Of a stretch of DNA of 64,000 nt, positions 11,950-22,918 are shown in pieces. The DNA is from Adiantum capillus-veneris (lineage: Eukaryota; Streptophyta; Polypodiopsida; Polypodiales; Pteridaceae): the NCBI GenBank assembly GCA_014529385.2, contig CM043951.1, forward strand, positions 107,600,384-107,664,383. Reading direction: 5' to 3'. The notes under the pieces were generated by a model. It was not told the DNA's origin and did not search any database. It was given only the letters and a program-made list of their open reading frames with translations. Within the stretch, counting starts at the first letter, position 1, and each line of letters begins with the position of its first letter. The translations under genes were made by a program, and so were the position numbers.

Positions 11950-12640
11950 CAGACAGATATGGGTGCCTAAATCAAAGGTTAGGGCATATGAAGTAACTTC
12001 AAGTTCCTCCCAGGAAAGAAGGCCTACAAGGTATCAACCTCAACAATATCCTATAATACCTAAGAAGCAGGTATACAAAAGAACAACATGGAAAGAGGCT
12101 AAAGTCTACCACAACTTTCAAGAGGATACAAAAAAAAAGAATCTCAAAGAGTCTTCCCCTTGGACAAGGATTTTACACAAGGTATACAAAGATTTGTCTA
12201 TCAGTCAACCACAAGCCGACTGCAACTACACTAGACCTGCATGAAGATCTCAAGAGCTCAACAAGACCTAGAGCTCAACAAAGTCAGCAAAGGAGATACA
12301 AAGGTCATCAAGAGATTTGGATTCCTAAGTCTTCCAATGCTCCTAGTCAAAAGCCAGATGCCGATAGCCAACAAATGCCTACAACAACATCAAAGAATCC
12401 TATCAACAAGATTAATTGGAGAATCAAACAGATAAATGGAGTCTTCACAATTAAAGAAGGACGACCCAACCAACGCAAATGCAGATTCAAAGATGATAAA
12501 ACAGGTATAGCAAAAGAAATCTTCAATGCCAACTTGGTCCTTCACTAATCCTCTTTTTGAGGATTCAAGCTTACTTTTACATGAAGAAATGTTTGTAGCA
12601 AGCACAAGAATGTAAAAAGTCAAGTCACCGGGGTGCAAAA
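11950..12640 (+). pseudogene. TatA tail with W-[VI]-P-K motifs
   Basis: Broken, basic, Gln-rich reading after the protease-like domain. It has IWVPKSK at about 11956 and IWIPKSS at about 12313, plus PIIPKK near 12057. The same motif repeats after the protease-like domains of TatB and TatC. No RT, RNase H or integrase block is visible between here and the truncated end. Function unknown. Confidence 0.5.
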
Positions 12641-13318
12641 AACACTCTTTGGCATAGTCAGAGTGGGGCAGCTAAGCCATAAAATGAGCAAAGCATTAGT
12701 CCCAAAGCTTCAAGTCATAATAAACTCTGTGCTAAGAGTCGTAGTTATTAGGCTTACACTCAAGCTAGAAGAGTTAAGCATATCTAAGTCGTGTCGCTCA
12801 TGCTGGATGAGATGAGAATAAGAGTCGAAGTCTATTAACTTACAATTGGTGGAGTGTCATAGAGTCAACACTCACGCGCATAGTAAGATGAGAGCACATA
12901 TCCTTGTCAATGGAAACCATTCTTCAAGGGGTGCCAGCTTGCAAAGCTATGTCATATGCTTTTATAGCTACACTATCTTTTTGAAGACCCCTCAAAATCC
13001 TTCTGGCACATCATATTTTTTCCATGCATTTTTGTGTATGCATAAATAGGATGTCCCACCATTGGACATATGCATTAGACACTCTTTTTTGCTTTCACCT
13101 ATGCACCTTGAGTGGACTACAACAGGAAAAAAACGTTCCATCATGCTACCCTCTAATATTTGCTGCCTTTTTAATTCCATATCTATCAGTAAATAATCCC
13201 TTGAGTACTTTATTAATATTTCTCATGCTAATAAGTACTCCAATAATGCATGTCTCCCAAAGGCACTTTTTTTCCAATGGGTTTTTTCCCTTTGGCCATC
13301 CAGGTATTAGACCCTAAT
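12641..13318 (+). other. TatA 3' untranslated region, truncated
   Basis: Non-coding stretch that parallels TatB 31970-32545. Shared phrases include GTGTCGCTCATGCTGG, the CATGCATTT...GTGTATGCATAA block and the closing GGGTTTTTTCCCTTTGG ... TTAGACCCTAAT. Homology stops at about 13318, where the CACTA fragment begins. The last 400 bp and the 3' LTR expected from TatB are absent. Confidence 0.6.
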
Positions 13319-13344
13319 TTAAATCCTCATATATAGAGACAACC

Positions 13345-14009
13345 ATGCGCATGCGTTTCCCCAACCCTGAGGGGCAACAATTCTCAAGGCAATGGTTGCA
13401 AGAGCATGTCAAAACATTTCTGAAGAACAAAAAATCTAGTGTGAGGAGAGCGGCAAAGAAGACAATGGAGTCTCCAGAGCATAGCTATCGGCCAGGAAAT
13501 ATCCATGATGTGGAGTGGGAGACCGCTATGGGCGAGAAAGAGGACGAAAGGGCAACGGGTGCGAGGATGTATACGCGTCAAGTTGAGGCCAGATCCCATC
13601 AGACTCCTACGCATTATGGTTCGGGAGGAAAAACGGCTTGGAAAGACAAATATGTAAGTAAAAATATTAGTTTTATTGTAAAAAATCTAATGTTTTTCAT
13701 TTAATTAATTGGTTGCTATTTTTTGTCAGTATAACATTACCATGAGTCATCCGACCAGAGATGTGCAGAGATATAGAGAGAACCATACCGAGTATCAAAC
13801 TTGGTGTTGGTTGTTTGAAAATCAAATGATCTCTCGAGAGGAGTTCGAAAATGCGTGCAGAAGTCTGCAACATGTAAGTTTAATCTTATCTAAATAGTCA
13901 AATTGTTGATTTTATATCAAATATTAAATAACAAAGTGTTAATTGTTTCTTTTTTATGGTTTTGCAGAGTCAAGGAGTTCCACGTGAAATGCCGCCAACT
14001 CCCCCATGA
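13345..14009 (+). CDS. CACTA-encoded protein, last exons
   Basis: Three exons in phase 0 with canonical borders: 13345-13653 (followed by GTAAGT), 13730-13873 (preceded by TTTTTTGTCAG, followed by GTAAGT) and 13968-14009 (preceded by TTTTGCAG), ending in TGA. Joined in frame they give 164 residues without a stop. The start used is the first Met in the retained part and the true gene was probably longer. Content: basic N-terminal part with FSRQWLQEHVKTFL, a Trp/Glu-rich second exon (TWCWLFENQMISREEFENA) and a short Pro-rich tail. The family is not recognised by sequence. Assignment to the CACTA gene rests on position just inside the 3' terminus. Unusually well preserved compared with its surroundings. 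Confidence 0.55.
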
Positions 14010-14335
14010 GCATCCTCTATTTTGTATACGCGGGCCCCGTTTTCCCTATCCCACATGACCATACTCTATTTTGTACACGCGGGCCTTTTTTGCCCTTTAT
14101 GTAAATGCAATACCTATCATTTTTTTGCTCAATACCTCCCCCAATTGTAATTCCACTTATGTAAATGAAATTATCAATCTTTTTTTGGCTCAATGTATTG
14201 TCCAATTGTGATATTTTGTTGTAATTAATAATAATTTTGTAAAATAACTAAAATAAATAAAAAAACAGATGACCTTTTGGATGGTCCTGCAAAGGACAAT
14301 CCAAACGGTCATCTTTTTTTTTATAATAAATCCCG

Positions 14336-14552
14336 CCGCGGTAATGCTCGCGATAACTCTGTCGCAGTAATGTTTGCGGGTATCTTTGCAGCAAAAGGCG
14401 CGGTAATGTTCGCGGAAATATTTCCACAGCCATTACCACAGAAGTTACCGCTAGACCATTACCGCAAACTTTGCCGCAGTATTTTCCGCATACGGGAATT
14501 TTTATATTTCAAGTTTGTTTGTTTTTTTGCGGTAATGTGAGCGATAATACCA
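14336..14552. repeat. CACTA subterminal repeats
   Basis: About a dozen degenerate GCGGTAATG / CATTACCGC words (for example at 14338, 14398, 14434 and 14529), interspersed with TTTGCGG and CCGCAAA. They lie between the last exon's 3' UTR and the CACTA terminus. Such arrays bind the transposase accessory protein in En/Spm-type elements. Confidence 0.65.
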
Positions 14553-14568
14553 CGCATATGTTATAGTG

Positions 14569-15138
14569 AATCACACAAGATTAAAGAGGGATTAACCACT
14601 AACTAGTTAAGATCTAGTTAATTAAGCATCAGAGGCAATCATAAGAAGTAAGAGAAAGGCATATTGAGAGAGAATGAATCATTGTTTAGTGTTAATCAAG
14701 TCTCATGAGCAAGGAGAAGCTCAAGGACTCCATAGCCACACACCTCAAGAGCTCTCACCAAAGAGTGCTCTCAACAAATGACTTGAGAACCCTAATTTCA
14801 TTTACACACTGCCTTATGTACCTAGGTTAAAATTATGCAATGTCCGGGTGCCCAAGGCCTTTAGGGCTCATCACTTACTGAATCTGCAACCTAGGCACAG
14901 TAAGTGACCTATTCTTTTACAACTTGGAACTCCCATTAAGCCCATAACACATTAAAATATTACAATGGCTTGAAATAATTCGAGAATTTACAATACATGA
15001 CCATTTTGGGAAAACGTGAAAAATGTGTAATTCCAATCTTTACTGCTTCTTCGTATTCATCCTCTATGTGCATTCATAAGTCTTCGGTCTTCAGCAGCTT
15101 TTGTTAACTGACGTTGACTCAGTTAACAAGGAATCAGG
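14569..15138 (-). repeat. TatA-family LTR, truncated
   Basis: Minus-strand LTR starting TGTTAACTGAG at 15138, with the same terminal hairpin as 4133 and about 85% identity over 300 bp. It is inserted in the ChrA 3' LTR: the sequence before it (15139 on) continues as ChrA LTR up to the TTCCT step that matches 54773 on the plus strand. The CACTA terminus interrupts it after 570 bp, and the rest of the LTR and the ChrA remainder are absent from the left. Confidence 0.7.
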
Positions 15139-15770
15139 CAAGCCATTGGGCTGTTGAATGCTCATTGGTCACCTTGGGAGACTGTCCAATAGTCTTCTAG
15201 AGAGATTAATTCTTATTGGTTCTTTTATTAAGTGTTTTAAATTAATTAAACTAGATTTATTCTATCCTAATTCTCATTGGTCCACCTCCAAGGCCATCCA
15301 ATAGGATTTGAGTACACCTTGTGGGCATCTGGGCTAGGGAGCTAACATGTGTCCCTCTTTCCCTTGTGTACAAAGGGAGCTTGTGTGTGTGTGTATGAGT
15401 TTCTCTCTCATCCCCTACTTCTTGGGCTTGCCTCCTCCTATGTAGGGCCTGACAAATACTTTTGGGACACACACAAAGCATCCAATTTTCCCTAAAGTTG
15501 ACCTTTGGACACAACCTTTGAATTTTGGAACCTTTGAATTTTGGAACCTTAGCATTTTGGAAGTCTTAATCGGCTGAACCTTAGGGTCTTTTAAGCCCAT
15601 TGATGCACATGGCTCTTTTACATATGGCCCCCCCTTTGGATCCCTATTGTGGCCGGTCTGCTAGCTTAACCAATATTCTAGCTTTTTCTCCCCTGGCACT
15701 TCCCCATATTAAATGATCAGTTTAACATGAGAAAATCATTTAGATGAATTAGATATTGATTATTATGACA
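15139..15770 (-). repeat. ChrA 3' LTR (5' part)
   Basis: Starts TGTCATAATAATCAATATC at 15770, directly after a polypurine tract (minus strand, 15789-15771, AAGAGAGAGGTAG). It follows the LTR at 54135 through AAGTGCCAGGGGAGAAAAAG, CCAAAATGCTAAGGTT and a (GT)n stretch, to the point where a TatA-family LTR interrupts it. One indel of about 20 bp and scattered substitutions separate it from 54135 by eye. Confidence 0.8.
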
Positions 15771-15789
15771 CTACCTCTCTCTTGAAATC

Positions 15790-16115
15790 ATAGTCGTCCT
15801 CGACTATGGGATAGAGACGATAAAGCATATTCATTAGTCCTTTTCTTAGTGGGTAGAGGATCCCTATGTTACCCTACGACATCATTCCACAATGGATGAC
15901 TAGTCCATTTGGCGCTTGAGAGCCTGAGGCTACCGCAAGCATGTCTGCACAGTAGTCCTATCATCTTCCATAGTAGAGTGACAAGCTCTACTTTGTGTTC
16001 GGGAGACGTCATCTCCGCAAACTTGATCTAAGCACGCATACTACTTCATTTTTGTGCACAATAAAGAAAAAGAGAGACTTATAAGACAAAAATTTTGTTC
16101 ATTTTTAACATTTGC
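15790..16115 (-). other. ChrA 3' untranslated region
   Basis: Sequence between the pol stop (16116) and the polypurine tract, nearly the same as ChrB 43625-43960 (shared GTCGAGGACGACTATGATTT and GCGCCAAATGGA phrases). No gene. Confidence 0.7.
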
Positions 16116-17212
16116 TTACTCTTGGGAAGCATTGTAAGCATTGACAAGGTTTAGGTTATCCTTTAATTGTATGCCTTGCATCCATCTAGCATCTTCAAAA
16201 GGATAATTCTTAAACTTAATAAGATATTGTTGGATAGTCTTACTGCCTCTTAGTACCTTTTCTTCATGTCGGAGAATGGACTCGGGCTGCAGCACCTCTT
16301 CTTGGTCCTCGATCTCCTGTGGATCTTCAAAAGTTGGTTCTTGAGGTGGCTCTCCCAGTGAAATGCTTTAGTAGGCTCACATGGAAAGCGTTGTGTATGA
16401 GCCAATGGGTGGGCAACTTGAGTTGATAGGCCATCTCATTGATTGGCCTAAGAATCTGGAAGGGACCATAGTACCTTTTTGCTAACTTAGCATAGTACTT
16501 TTGGTGTCCCGTAGGATTCTTGCCCGTCGTGTGCCTTCATCGAGCCTTGGGAAATTTTAATAAGACCCAATCATTTTCTTTAAAGGCTTGGGCTCTTCTA
16601 TGCTTGTCAGCAACAGCCTTTTGCCTTTGCTGTGAGATAGAGATAGCATCCTTAATCTTTCAAAAAGATTCTTGTAGGTCTCGGTTATACTCATCTGCAG
16701 CGAAGATCTTCCCATGTACCTTAAGTAGCAAGGGGCTTTTTGATCTTCCCTCAATTACATCAAAAGGTGCTTTTCCCGTGGAAGTATGTACAGTGTTATT
16801 GTAGGCATACTCCACTAAGGTTAAGTACTTCTCCCATTGGGATCTTTGATCACTTCCGTTACATAGGCTTTTAGTATCGAGAATTGTTAGGTTAGCTATT
16901 TCACTTTGGCCATCCGTTTGCGGGTGATAGGCCGAAGAGAAGTTTAGCCTTGTTCCTAAATTCTCAAAGAGACCCTTCCAAAAATTACTTGTCATTCTAG
17001 GATCTCTATCCGACATTATGGACATTGGCAAGCCATGGTACTTGAAAATTTGTGAAATGAAGAGGGTTGCCATTTAATGGGCTTTGACTGTCTTTTTGAC
17101 AGGTATAAAATGAGCTTGTTTACTGAACCTATCTACTATCGTCCATATTCCTGTATTCCCATGGATAGACTCTCCATGAGTCTAATGAATGTAGAACTGC
17201 AAGGAGTTCCTT
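16116..17212 (-). pseudogene. ChrA integrase and chromodomain
   Basis: Minus-strand pol end. Integrase core: SIHGNTGIWTIVDRF, then FKYHGLPMSIMSDRDPRMTS (second catalytic Asp in SDRDP), then YHPQTDGQSEIAN (catalytic Glu). There is a frame disruption near 16650, and then a C-terminal chromodomain-like block (QYLIKFKNYPFEDARW, about 16160-16260) before the stop at 16116. The chromodomain identifies a chromovirus. The integrase zinc-binding N-terminus is missing because of an internal deletion that fuses this part to RNase H at about 17213. Confidence 0.85.
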
Positions 17213-17695
17213 TTCATATATGCCTAGAGCTTGCTCAACAGGGTCGGGCTTTCGACTTTCATAGCCTATGGCGTGCCCTTCTTGAAGCAAAACAGCTGCA
17301 AGGCAATCACCACAAGCATCACATTGGACCTCAAATGGCTTTGCGAGATCCGGTAGTGTAAGCACAAGTTGAGAGATAAGCTTTTTGAAAGCATTGTTCT
17401 CCTTGGCAAACCATGTGTACCTAACATTTTTCTTTGTTAGGTCATGTAATGGTCCTGCTACTAGCGAGAACTTTTCTATGAAGCGTCTATAGTATGCAGA
17501 CATACCTATAAAGCTTCTTAACTCATGAAGATTCCTTGGTTTAGGCCATCCTTTTATTACCTCTAACTTTGATGGATCCATTTGGATGCCATCTTGAGAC
17601 ATAATGTGACCTAAATACTGAATCTCTTGTAAGAAAAATTCACTTTTCTTTCGATTAACATAAAATTTATTCTCTCTTAGAACTTGAAATATTAC
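17213..17695 (-). pseudogene. ChrA RT thumb and partial RNase H
   Basis: Contains HIMSQDGIQMDPSKLEVI, the LRSFIGMSAYYRRFI block and the start of Ty3 RNase H (FEVQCDACGDCLAAVLLQ, then YEKELLAVLHSLDSW). Relative to ChrC (45134-44292), the rest of RNase H and the integrase zinc finger are gone: the frame jumps at about 17213 from the RNase H region to an integrase segment. Homologous to ChrD at 53820-54134 on the plus strand. Confidence 0.85.
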
Positions 17696-18642
17696 CTAGA
17701 GGTGTTGCTTGTGTTCATTTAATGAATTAGAGTAGATGATGATATCAGCAAAGAACACTCCAGTAAAGGTTCGGTGAGGCCTGAATAGATTCTCCATCAA
17801 GCGGTTGAATGTGGTTGGTGCATTGGTCAAGCCAAAAGGCATGACAATGTTTTCATAAATACCAAACGTAGTGCAAAATGCGGTCTTTACAATGTCTTGA
17901 TCAACTATCCTTATTTGATGATAGCCACCTTTTAGGTCAATCCTACTGAAATAGGTGGAGCCTTGTAGCTTATCAAATAGGTCTTCTACCCGTGGAACAG
18001 GAAACCTATTTTTGATAGTGATCCTATTTAGTGCTCTATAGTCGACACACATACGATATGTGTCATCTTTCTTTTGCACTAATAGGACAGGAGAACAAAA
18101 TGGAGATGAGCTAGGCCTAACCATGCCCTTCTCAACTAACTCATGTCCTTGCCGCATAATCTCCTCTTGTTGAGCTTGAGAAACTCTATAAGGAGGTTTG
18201 TTAGGCGGTGAACTTCCTGGAAGAAGTTCAATTGCATGGTCATCATTGCCTCGTTTAGGAGGTAGCTTACAAGGGATTTTGTCAATAAAGACATCTTGAA
18301 ACCCCTTGAGAAAATTGGATAAATCTAATTCCTTTTGATTGTGTATAATTTCTTTTGTTAAAACATTAGGTTCATTTTGAGAATCTTTAACAAAAATCAT
18401 GTACACGGAAATAAAGCTCTTTATTGACTTGTTGAAAGCTTGTGTATGTACAATGGGTATAGTGTTACCCGTTTTCTTAGCATCTATATACATATCTTTT
18501 TCCGTGAACTTAAAGGAGATTCTCCTTTCAGGGAAATTAACATTGGCAGCCATGCGATCAAACCATGGTGCCCCTAGGATTATATCATCATCCTTGAGAG
18601 AAGAGATAAAGAATTCCTCTTTGTCCACATAGCTTTGGACAT
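17696..18642 (-). pseudogene. ChrA protease end and RT
   Basis: Starts inside the protease at LHVQSYVDKEEFF with the ILGAPWFDRM block, then the [62 protein letters not shown]. The catalytic box reads VFFADIII where ChrD and ChrC have FFDDIII, so the first Asp is lost and RT would be dead. The preceding gag and protease start are not on this strand to the right: homology ends abruptly at about 18642 against copia sequence. The missing half matches 55713-57199 on the plus strand. Confidence 0.85.
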
Positions 18643-20107
18643 GGAGTTGTATCATCCGCAAACAAAACGTATTCTGGTTTCTCGGGATGTAGTGTTTGTG
18701 GAAGATTCTGTTCAACCCTTACTGTCATGTACTAGAGACAGTAATGTAAGCTCACAGGACATTTATGACACTTTGTTGCCTCTTTTTAGTGGTGGAAATA
18801 CGAATGTAAGTTCCAATGAGGCAAATGTACAGCCTATGGGGGTTTCTGAAAATGTTTTAGATTAGCCTATTACTGATGCAGATGTACATGATGTACTTGA
18901 TGAGGAAAGGGCTGAAAATGAGCAGGCTAGAGGTATGCCAAAATGGCTGGTGCACACTTTGCGTGACAATAAATTGGATGCACCTTTGTCTAGTAGTACT
19001 CGTTCAGGCTCTCGCCATGCATCTTATGCATCAGATTGTTATGCTTTGGCTGTGTCTAGTTTACATGATGTTGAGGACCCTCTGTCTTTTGATGAAGCAC
19101 AAAATTCAGAAAATTGGATGGCTTCCATGCAATCAAAATATGATGCACTTATAGAAAATGACACATGGACTTTATGTGATTTGCCTCCTGGCAAAAAGGC
19201 CATTGGGACAAAGTGGGTTTACAAGTTGAAACGCAAACCAGATGGTGAGATCGATCGCCATACGGCTCGACTTGTTGCAAAGGGTTATGCACAGCAAAAA
19301 GGCATAGATTATGAAGAGACTTTTTCTCCCACTTGTCGTATGACTACTGTACGTTTTCTATGTGCATTGGTAGCTCATTTTGGTTGGGATGTACATCAAT
19401 CAGACATTGTTACTACTTTCTTGAATGGTGACATATTTGAGGAAGTTTATGTAACGCAGCCTCGCGGTTTTATCATAAAAGCACAAGAGGACAAAGTGTG
19501 CAAATGTAACAAGGCTTTGTATGGGTTGAAGCAATCTCCTCGTGCTTGGTATGAGAAAGCTGACACTCATTTGGTCAAACAAGGCTTTCGTAACAGTCCA
19601 ACAGAAAGCACATTGTATGTAAAGCGTGAGGGTGATGTATTTCTCACCGTGGTTCTTTATGTTGATGATTTGCTGATCACTGGACCAAATAAGAGACATA
19701 TTGCTGAATTTAAGGCTGATTTGAATGCTACTTTCAAGATGAAAGATTTGGGGCTGTTGCATCATTACTTGGGTATACAGTTTAAGCAGTGTGATGGTGG
19801 TATTGCCTTGTGTCAGAAAAGTTACATAGAGACATTGCTATGTAAGTTTGGACTTGAGGATTGCAAACCTATTGCCACTCCCATGGAAACAAGTTTGAAG
19901 TTGATTCTACATGATGCTGGTGATCCTGCTGATGTCACTCTTTACCAAACTGCTGTTGGCTGCCTCATTTATGTATGCAACACGAGGCCGGATATTCAGT
20001 TTGCAGTCTCACAGGTCAGCAGATTTATGCATAGCCCAGGGTCTAAGCATTGGCAGGCTGTCAAGAGGATTTTCCGCTACCTTAGTGGCACTTTACATCT
20101 TGGCTTG
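18643..20107 (+). pseudogene. CopA reverse transcriptase
   Basis: Ty1/copia pol. The frame begins with LYHPQTKRILVSRDVVF, the segment that normally follows the integrase C-terminus, so the element is cut at its 5' side here. One in-frame stop is at 18863. The RT then runs intact: GTKWVYKLKRKPDGEI, ARLVAKGYAQQKGIDYEETF, FLNGDIFEEVYV, LYGLKQSPRAWY, LYVDDLLITG (catalytic YVDD intact), HYLGIQF. It stops at LSGTLHLG where CopB is inserted (20108), and the RNase H resumes at 25661. Missing upstream parts match 57200-58712 and 58713-60087. Confidence 0.9.
20103..20107 (+). other. CopB target-site duplication, left
   Basis: GCTTG directly before the LTR start TGTTGGGG. The same GCTTG follows the 3' LTR at 25661-25665. 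It is CopA RNase H coding sequence duplicated by the insertion. Confidence 0.95.
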
Positions 20108-20299
20108 TGTTGGGGTATAAAGCCCAATGTGGTCGCCCAGGTAACTGGGCGGGCTGCCAGGTATGTACACATATTCTTTTGTTAAAACCTAATAAGAATT
20201 CACTATGCTCTACACATTACAGTAGAGCGAGTTCACCATATCATCGTGTTCTTCTTCTCGCACTCTCTCTCGCGTCGCACTTCCGCTCGTACTCCTTCA
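20108..20299 (+). repeat. CopB 5' LTR
   Basis: 192 bp, TGTTGGGGTATAAAGCCC to CTCCTTCA. Matches 25469-25660 except for six substitutions counted by eye. Contains GGTATAAAG near its start. Confidence 0.95.
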
Positions 20300-20301
20300 A
20301 C

Positions 20302-20313
20302 TGGTATCAGAGC
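20302..20313 (+). other. CopB primer binding site
   Basis: TGGTATCAGAGC, complementary to the 3' end of plant initiator tRNA-Met, 2 nt after the LTR. Standard for Ty1/copia. Confidence 0.95.
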
Positions 20314-21397
20314 TCAGATCGAGGCTCGGGGCAGCACTGCAGGAGGCTAGAGTCACCAACTCCAATTGGAGTGAAATTCGACAGGCGAAGACACGGCCCA
20401 AATCTCGTGGGTAAGGCCGAAGGGCTTGGTGTTGTCAGAATTTCATTCTGAGGTCATCTCGGCCACCATTCGGCTTGGACAAAGGTCTGTGCAGGCCATT
20501 TTCGACTACGTGGTCTCAGCGGGTGCAGATCCGACTCTACAAATTTGGGGTTTTCGACCTACGACTGTAGGTGCTGAGGATATTGACACTCCCAGAGTGT
20601 TGATTTGTGGTTGTCTACACATCGAAGGACGGCTCACAGTTCTTGGAGGCGTGTCACATACGACACGGGTGCATCTACACACAGACGGTAGGCGACATCC
20701 ACTAGTTCATCAGGTAGCTTGTGTTTGCTGCTTGATATTCCAGATTTCATCCTGACATTGCAGGTACTTCCACATGGGATGTATTGTCAGAGATGATGTA
20801 TGTCTGTTGAGGGTTTGCTGGCTGTGAGTCACGCAGCAAACAACCGCCGCAGCGATTACGGCATACAGTGGGAAATTTGTGGATGTATGACTTTGTGGGA
20901 AGTCTATGTACTGTCAGATTTACTGCGGCCTTTGTTGAGGATCGAGTGAAGTTTTATTGAGCTGGGGGATTCTCGAATGTTGAGATCCTTTCGGTGATAC
21001 AAGTCTTGGAGCGATCCCTCGAGCACCCTTAGATAGGCAGCTAGCATGTATTGACTGTGAGTTAGACAGTTGGGATTGCATCTTTGCTTTACTGCCGTTG
21101 AGGCATTGTCGCAGTCTATGCTTACAGGACAGCGACAGGACAGTGAGAGACAGTACAGGTGCAGGACAGGTTTACCCGCAGCTTACAGTGTCAGAGAGAC
21201 AGTGTTTTTTGAGCTGTTTTTTGGTCTGTTTTTTGAGTACACCAGAGCCATTTTACAAAGGAGACTCTGCCGAAATTTATGCAGAATCTGAAGCTTTCTT
21301 GGTTCATTTGACAAGTTGATATTGGTTCAGAGGTCAGTTTACAGGGGAAACTCTGCCGAATTTTTCCCAGGAAAGTAAACTACTGTGAAGCGTAGCT
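20314..21397 (+). other. CopB untranslated leader
   Basis: 1.08 kb between primer site and gag ATG. Short frames here (20426-20755, 21070-21319) have no recognisable domain. An imperfect direct repeat of GCCGAATTT...CAG words lies near 21260 and 21350. Confidence 0.7.
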
Positions 21398-22303
21398 ATG
21401 GCTGGATCACAGGACACTGCTCTTTACAATATCAAGAAGCTGGATGGAACCAATTTCCCATTGTGGAAGAAGCATATTTGGCACGTGTTGGTACAAAAGA
21501 AGCAGATAAAACCTATAAAGCTCAAGGGGATAAAACCAGAAGATATGGACGAAGATGAATGGAGCGAAATGGATGAATTGGCACTTTCTACCATTATGCT
21601 GACTTCGGCAGAAAGCGTTTACTTCAATGTAGCAGACGAGATGTCGGCTTATCAAGCATGGTTAAAGCTAAGTGATCTTTATGAGAAGCAGAGTGCAGCT
21701 TCACAGGTATACTGGCTTAAGAAGCTTGTTGACTTGAAGATGAAAGAAGGGACACCTATGTCCAATCATCTAAATGAATTCAACACAATCTATAGTCAGT
21801 TGTCAGCTCAAGAGGTCAAGTTTGATGAACCTGTTAGAGCTATGTTCCTGTTGATCACATTGCCGAAAAGTTGGGACACTTTTCGCACAGCTTTGAGTAA
21901 TTTTGCACCTCCAGATGGTTTGAACATAGCAGGTGTAGAAGGAAGTCTGCTTACTGAAGAAACCAATAGAAAGACAATGGACAAAGGCAAAGGAACAGCC
22001 TTAGTTGTCAGGGGAAGGACCAAAGAAAAGTACAAAGGTGGAAAGAGGAATCAGTCTCGTAGCAAGTCCCGCACTGCTAAAGGCAAGAGTGACATAGAAT
22101 GCTACCATTGTGGCAAGAAGGGTCACATGAAAAGAGACTGCAGAGAATGGAAAGCAGAAAAAGGCAAAGAGAAAGTTGAAGACCATGGTGAGAAGAACAA
22201 GTCCTCAGTGAAGATTCAAGAAATAAATGTGACAAACACTGTTGCAGAGGATGACAGTCTAGTGTCAGGAGACATCTACTTCTTGAAGAATACAATGGAC
22301 TGA
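21398..22303 (+). CDS. gag: CopB gag
   Basis: Complete 301-residue frame. It starts MAGSQDTALYNIKKLDGTNF, typical of copia capsids, with LDGTNFPLWKKHI near residue 15 and AYQAWLKLSDLYEKQS near residue 84. It forms the virus-like particle. A zinc knuckle CYHCGKKGHMKRDC (C-X2-C-X4-H-X4-C) lies near residue 235 and an acidic tail follows. It ends at a TGA (22301) where the pol frame continues without shift, so this stop probably arose within an original gag-pol reading frame. ATG chosen as the first Met with capsid homology. Confidence 0.9.
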   Translation: MAGSQDTALYNIKKLDGTNFPLWKKHIWHVLVQKKQIKPIKLKGIKPEDMDEDEWSEMDELALSTIMLTSAESVYFNVADEMSAYQAWLKLSDLYEKQSAASQVYWLKKLVDLKMKEGTPMSNHLNEFNTIYSQLSAQEVKFDEPVRAMFLLITLPKSWDTFRTALSNFAPPDGLNIAGVEGSLLTEETNRKTMDKGKGTALVVRGRTKEKYKGGKRNQSRSKSRTAKGKSDIECYHCGKKGHMKRDCREWKAEKGKEKVEDHGEKNKSSVKIQEINVTNTVAEDDSLVSGDIYFLKNTMD

Positions 22304-22918
22304 GCTCTTCTTACAGCATCTGATGGAAATGCACTGAGTGACTGGATTATAGACTTAGGGGCATCACTTCATGTGTCTCCAAACAAGGAGTGGTTTACCT
22401 CTTATGTGACCACTAAAGATCATGTTCGGCTAGGCAATGGGCAGACATGTGAGATCTTAGGTGTTGGATATGTTCAATTAAAGTTTCAGAATGGCTCTTC
22501 TTTCACGCTGAAGAATGTGAGACATGTTCCCACAATTACAAAGAGCTTGATCAGCACAGGTTTACTTGATGATGCTGGCTACGTCACCACTTTTGGATAG
22601 AACATGTGGAAGATATCCAAGGGTTCTATGACAGTAGCACATGGAGTAAAGTCTGGAGGACTTTACATGATTTATGTATCAAATGTCTCTAAAAATGTAA
22701 TCAATGTAACCGAGCAGCCGAATGTTTCTTTGTGGCATAGCCGGTTAGGACATTTGTCCAAGAAGGGAATGGAAATCTTGTCTCGTTCTGGTTATTTGCC
22801 TGGCTTTTCATTTAATGATTTTGAATTCTGTGAACATTGTCTGTATGGTAAGCAAACACAGCAGCCACATAAGCATAGAAGCAGTAGAAGAGATACACAG
22901 TTGGGCACTTGTTCATAG
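22304..22918 (+). pseudogene. pol: CopB protease and pre-integrase
   Basis: In frame after the gag stop. Protease with WIIDLGASLHVS (active-site D kept, the following S/T replaced by Leu), then DVGLGNG-like VRLGNGQTCEILG and LKNVRHVP. A TAG at 22598 interrupts. The gag-pre-integrase zinc finger follows: LWHSRLGHLSKKGME ... CEHCLYGKQ. A one-base frameshift near 22890 leads into the integrase frame at 22815-24236. Confidence 0.9.

Larger units (their letters stand above)
13319..14568 (+). mobile_element. CACTA (En/Spm) transposon, 3' fragment
   Basis: The right end, read on the minus strand, is CACTATAACATATGCG (14553-14568), the hallmark CACTA terminus. Inside it, 14320-14560 is a subterminal zone of repeated GCGGTAATG-type words in both orientations, as expected for transposase binding sites. 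14266-14313 is a hairpin with arms AGATGACC and GGTCATCT. Upstream is the end of a spliced gene. The left end is missing: no matching CACTATAAC inverted repeat was found in the window. Confidence 0.75.

Noticed and set aside
19400-19765. 121-residue minus-strand ORF
   Set aside because: Antisense shadow of the CopA RT with its intact YVDD box.
20107-20451. 114-residue ORF similar to the one at 25468
   Set aside because: It is CopB LTR plus leader read through. The second copy is the 3' LTR fused by chance to the CopA RNase H frame.
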